This document shows positions 44,052 through 47,640 of a stretch of DNA of 47,640 nucleotides, in pieces. The DNA is from Gnetum montanum. Its lineage: Eukaryota; Streptophyta; Gnetopsida; Gnetales; Gnetaceae. Both the position numbers and the translations under genes were made by a program. The notes beneath the pieces are model-generated. The model saw nothing but the letters and a program-made list of their open reading frames with translations. It searched no databases and was not told the origin of the DNA. The stretch is taken from contig MNCI01030304.1 in NCBI GenBank assembly GCA_015680685.1, positions 249,662 through 297,301 of the forward strand. Reading direction: 5' to 3'. Within the stretch, counting starts at the first letter, position 1. Every line of letters starts with the position of its first letter.

Positions 44052-45300
44052 TGTGAAATATTGTCAAGGTAGAAATTAACTTTCCATTTTAAAGGTCATA
44101 TATTATTTTATTCCCTAACCTTGCTAACGTGGTTACCCCTTTGGTCATACATCGACTAAATATTTGTGTCATTTGAAAAATTTTTATGATGAGAAGTTAT
44201 TAATGGATGGGAGACTTGCCAAATGTGGCTTAAAATTCTCATAACTTCCCATGGAAGTTATAACTCCTTAGGTGGTTAAGATTAAATCTCTTAGATACTT
44301 GTTACTCATCCTTAACCTCTCATGATTATTGTAACTACCCTAAGGTCATTATAAAAGGTCCTTCAAGACATAGAATTAGGGGGGATTTTTGGGGAAAGCA
44401 ACTTTGAAGAATATTGAAGATTTCTTGTAAAGCATGGCTTGCTAAAGACATCAATTTAGCTACTTTGTTTTAATCCTGTTAGTTGATTTCTTCCCATTTT
44501 GTTTTAATTACTTAGCTAATATTCTAAATAGTATTGTGCTTGGCATTTAATTTTGGCATTTTCCTAGGTTGCCTTTATAGCTCTATTTTTCTGCAATATT
44601 AGACTTCTATTAAGGTTTGCCACAAAAGAGCTTATGTTGTAGAAAAGCATCTTGAGAAATTTGATAGTAATGTCTTATAGAAATTGCCTATTGGAATTTA
44701 GGAAATCTAGAAAATCTTTGATACTTTGAGATGACTGAAATAGCTTCTTTATTTTTAAAGTTTATTGCCTTAATATTGCAATCTTAAAATTGTCAAATTT
44801 TTGTAAACATTCTATTGTTTGCAATTCTTGACCAATTTTAACTAGTCAAATAAAGCTTGTACTTTGTCATTTACCAAGCATTTTGATAGTTAAATAAGGG
44901 CATATTTTACGAAATTGCTTAATGAGCTTAGAAGGTTTGGACAATTCGTAATAGATTGAATTGGAATAGCTTTATTGTGAAGTGTTTCTTCATGTCAATT
45001 TATCTTGCTTAAATGTTTGAGATTCATACAAATTTGCTTTCTTTTCTTTTCTCTTTTTAAAATCCATTGAATCTTGCTCTATTTCTCGTTCTCTTGTGTA
45101 ATTTTCTCTCTAGGAGAAATTAGGAGTATATCAGTAAAATTGTGCTCAAACGCTTTTGTAAAATTATATTTGTTACAAGTAATGTACTATAGGGATGATA
45201 TAAACTAAGTGATTGGACAAAATAGGAATCTTTAACAACTCACAAGATTTGACAAAGTTAGTAGAATTTCTTTCATGATAGCCAATTACACTTTCACACA
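44052..45300 (+). mobile_element. Possible solo LTR or promoter-like region
   Basis: A CATGGGGAG tract is followed by TGTGAAATATTG at 44052, and a TATA-type CATTATAAAAGG stands near 44340-44355. This resembles a polypurine tract and LTR start. The right end and a target duplication were not found. Confidence 0.25.
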
Positions 45301-46654
45301 CAACCCAACAATTTCAACATTCACAATAGCAAACACATACGTTTAGTTCATTTCACAACCATTGAGTCTATTTGGAGGTATTTGGGCCTTGGTGTTGGCA
45401 AAGACTAGCAAGTATCTAAACCATATTTGAAGAACACGTTCACATCCTATGACTCCAATGGTCACGAGACTGAAGGCCCCCAAAGTTGGCGGTCCCAAAC
45501 TATTGCCAACAATTGGTTAATGCAATCAAAACTATCAGTGCTATGTTACATGATCAATAGGTGATAGCTACTAGTTGGGAGGTTTTGGGTTTGGTCAAGA
45601 TGAGAAGGTAAGTTGATTAATTCTAGATTTATTTACCTTTGTATCCATTTTCCTTAACATCATCTTAGCTCTAGGGATATGACTTGTGGATCTATCATGG
45701 ATGAGGTGACATTCTATAATGGCTGATGCATCTAATTAGGTTTAGATATGCTCATCAAACCTCAATGCATGTCTTTCTTTAGCACCATGGTTTGTATGTA
45801 CCTAAGCATAACATGCTTTGCTTGATAGTGCACTTGAAACAAAAAAATATTTAATCTAAAGTTGTTGTTTCAGCTGCCAAGTATGGATGTTGGCAAACAT
45901 TTTGTTGCCATTAAGCTTCACTAGTGATTCTCTTTATATTTCTGGCTTGTAACATTTGTAAGACCAAAAAGCATCATATCTTTTAGTCTATGTTTTTTCC
46001 ATCTCCAAAATCTTTACTGCTTCTTCCCTAGTTGATAAGGACATAAAGAGGAACAACTACATTGAGTTAAGATGTCTGAATGAAGTACATGAATTCATTA
46101 AATTTGAGGAAGATAGATTGTGGTTGGATATCCTCCATAGGGAGTTAAAGGAATTATACATGTATTCCTTCTTACCTTCTCCTACATGATGCATTGTAGA
46201 TTGTCATTTTGTCCATCATATTGGTTAGCAGTTTATAGGCTTTAAGGGAATATTAGGATTTTGGAATAATGTTATTTCTGGTGACTAGGTAGGTACTTTG
46301 GCTCAAATGTTTTTATGTTTCCTTTGGCTCTTTTTGTATATTTTTGTTCCAAGGTTGATCCCCACATGTATGCTTTTGGATGCTTTGTGAGCTTTCACTT
46401 ACATTTTGATGTACATTTTCTTCCAAACAGAGAGCATGATCTAGGGTCCATACATAGTGATTTAATTCCAAAAACACAAAAATGAGGTTATCATCATCAT
46501 TGTACCAAGCCATTCCTAACCCTAATTTATAACCTTTTAATCTTGGTAGTTTCAAAAACTTGAGTTGTTTAATCTTATTTTATAAGTTAAATTCTCTTTT
46601 TCAATATTTTATGAATAGCTACTATGCTAAATAGGCAAAAAATTTAAATTATGC
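45301..46654. other. AT-rich sequence, nothing recognised
   Basis: No coding, RNA or repeat structure could be supported. Confidence 0.45.
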
Positions 46655-46735
46655 CAATGCTCTCCCTGGGGGTAGCTTGTGTAGTGCATTAGAGAGCGCT
46701 CTCCGTGAGAGTGCTTTGTGCTCATGAGAGCTGAG
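46655..46735 (+). repeat. Two-unit remnant of the 39-bp palindromic repeat
   Basis: GCTCTCCCTGGGGGTAGC, then GAGAGCGCTCTCCGTGAGAG and a third partial core. It is the same unit as at 35531-35945, with the palindrome GAGAGCGCTCTC intact. Confidence 0.7.
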
Positions 46736-46739
46736 ATAT

Positions 46740-47640
46740 CCATTGTCGAGAGTCATAGTTTGGGATCATGAACCTTGATTTCCCACTACAATGAGGCAAT
46801 GGACATTCATCACATCCTTGCTACTACTTACACCCTTGAGTGGGGGAAAGAGAAGTAGGTGGCACCCAGTGGATGAAACTAGCATTGATGTCTAGACAAG
46901 GTGGTAACCACCCTCTAAACAACAACCCTACTATGCAACCATGGATGGGTGGGATGAGAACCCACAAAGCACTAACATTGTAGCTAGTTGGTGTAGTTCC
47001 CCCAACTACCCCACAATGCCCAAAGGAATGATGTATCCTATGCTCGAAAGGCAAAGGTAGTCATTTGCTTCAAACATGTATGATGAGAGTCCTGGTATCT
47101 AAAGCACAAATGGAACAAAAGGGGTGTGTGTCTTTTAGGTTTCTTGGGGTCCTACGATGGGCCCCATTTGGGCAATAAGAGGGTTGGTGGTGGTGAAGAC
47201 CATCAATGATAGTTGCATAAATTGAGGTTGGGTAGTGAACGACATGGAGAAATAGAAGGTTGTGGACTACAACACCAATTATGTTTGGTGTGCTGAGATG
47301 ACCAATGTGAGCTCAAATGTGGTTGGGTAAGAAGGGATATAGGAATGGGGCATTTGTTCCATGGAAGAGGTAAGAGGGGCGGAAGAGGGAACTATGTCCT
47401 TAGGGGTTGCTTGTTGGAAAAGTCCATTCAAGATGTTTTCATATTTGGATTCCACCATGAACTCATCCTCCTCCTCCTCTTTCTCATCCAAGCTAGCCTT
47501 GCCATCCTTCTCATCCATCTCAATTAACTAAGATAGGATGCATGCATAATTTTTAGTGAGGGGTATTTGATCATATGGGGAAGGAATATACTTCTTCTCA
47601 TTGCAATGTATGAGTTTGTACTCCCTCTTAACTTCTACTT
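46740..47640 (-). other. Unrecognised region with an acidic minus-strand frame
   Basis: Minus 47279-47518 encodes an acidic stretch (DEKEEEEDEF) followed by a Pro/Ser/Gln-rich tail, and 46824-47054 is open. The style recalls the tail of a retroelement Gag, but no defining motif is present. Confidence 0.25.

Overview
The window is intergenic DNA from a plant nuclear genome, probably a large repeat-rich seed-plant genome. Evidence is the plant LTR-retrotransposon lineages present (Ty3/gypsy with a TGGCGCC-type primer site, a chromovirus-like Ty3/gypsy, Sirevirus-like Ty1/copia), a decayed pentatricopeptide-repeat (PPR) gene fragment, and an AT-rich background. I see no intact host gene, and every coding region found is broken by stops or frameshifts. 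The species cannot be named from sequence alone.

Layout. Positions 1-1077 are a GC-rich LTR on the minus strand, cut by the window edge. It lies in an old minus-strand chromovirus-like element H. H's reverse transcriptase/protease lie at 1238-3010, its Gag at about 12100-12900, its Met-type primer site at 27218-27234, and a candidate 5' LTR at 27235-28942. H is split by two insertions. Element E1 (plus strand, 3089-11895) lies between H's gag and protease. Element E2 (minus strand, 13436-26713, target duplication CTAGC) lies upstream of the recognisable H gag. After a 522-base gap come 39-bp palindromic minisatellite arrays, a second gypsy integrase relic (30865-31960), a Sirevirus-like gag (32640-33860) with an LTR starting at 35488, a solo LTR of the E1/E2 family (37510-38495, TSD CTAGT), fragments of that family in both orientations (38700-41990), a PPR relic (about 43060-43370), and mostly featureless AT-rich DNA to the end.

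How it fits together. E1, E2 and the solo LTR share LTR ends (TGATGA...CTCATCA), and E1 and E2 share a GGGGGTA polypurine tract and a related primer site. E2 has gag-pro-RT-RH-IN followed by a long additional ORF (aORF). E1 keeps gag and aORF but has lost pol. The aORF has an N-terminal region like the 'putative plant transposon protein' family and a coiled-coil C-terminal half. In both elements it is preceded by what looks like its own promoter: a long palindrome, a TATA box, a leader, and a splice-acceptor-like TTGCAG directly before ATG. The palindrome at this internal promoter matches the palindrome in the U3 of the same element's LTR, yet differs between E1 (GTAC-centred) and E2 (GGCC-centred). 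This looks like a matched, element-specific operator pair, possibly recognised by the element's own aORF protein. It is the strongest candidate here for an undescribed system; the regulatory role is inference.

Caveats: four single-N positions sit between near-identical direct repeats and look like unmerged contig ends. Domain boundaries in the relics are approximate.
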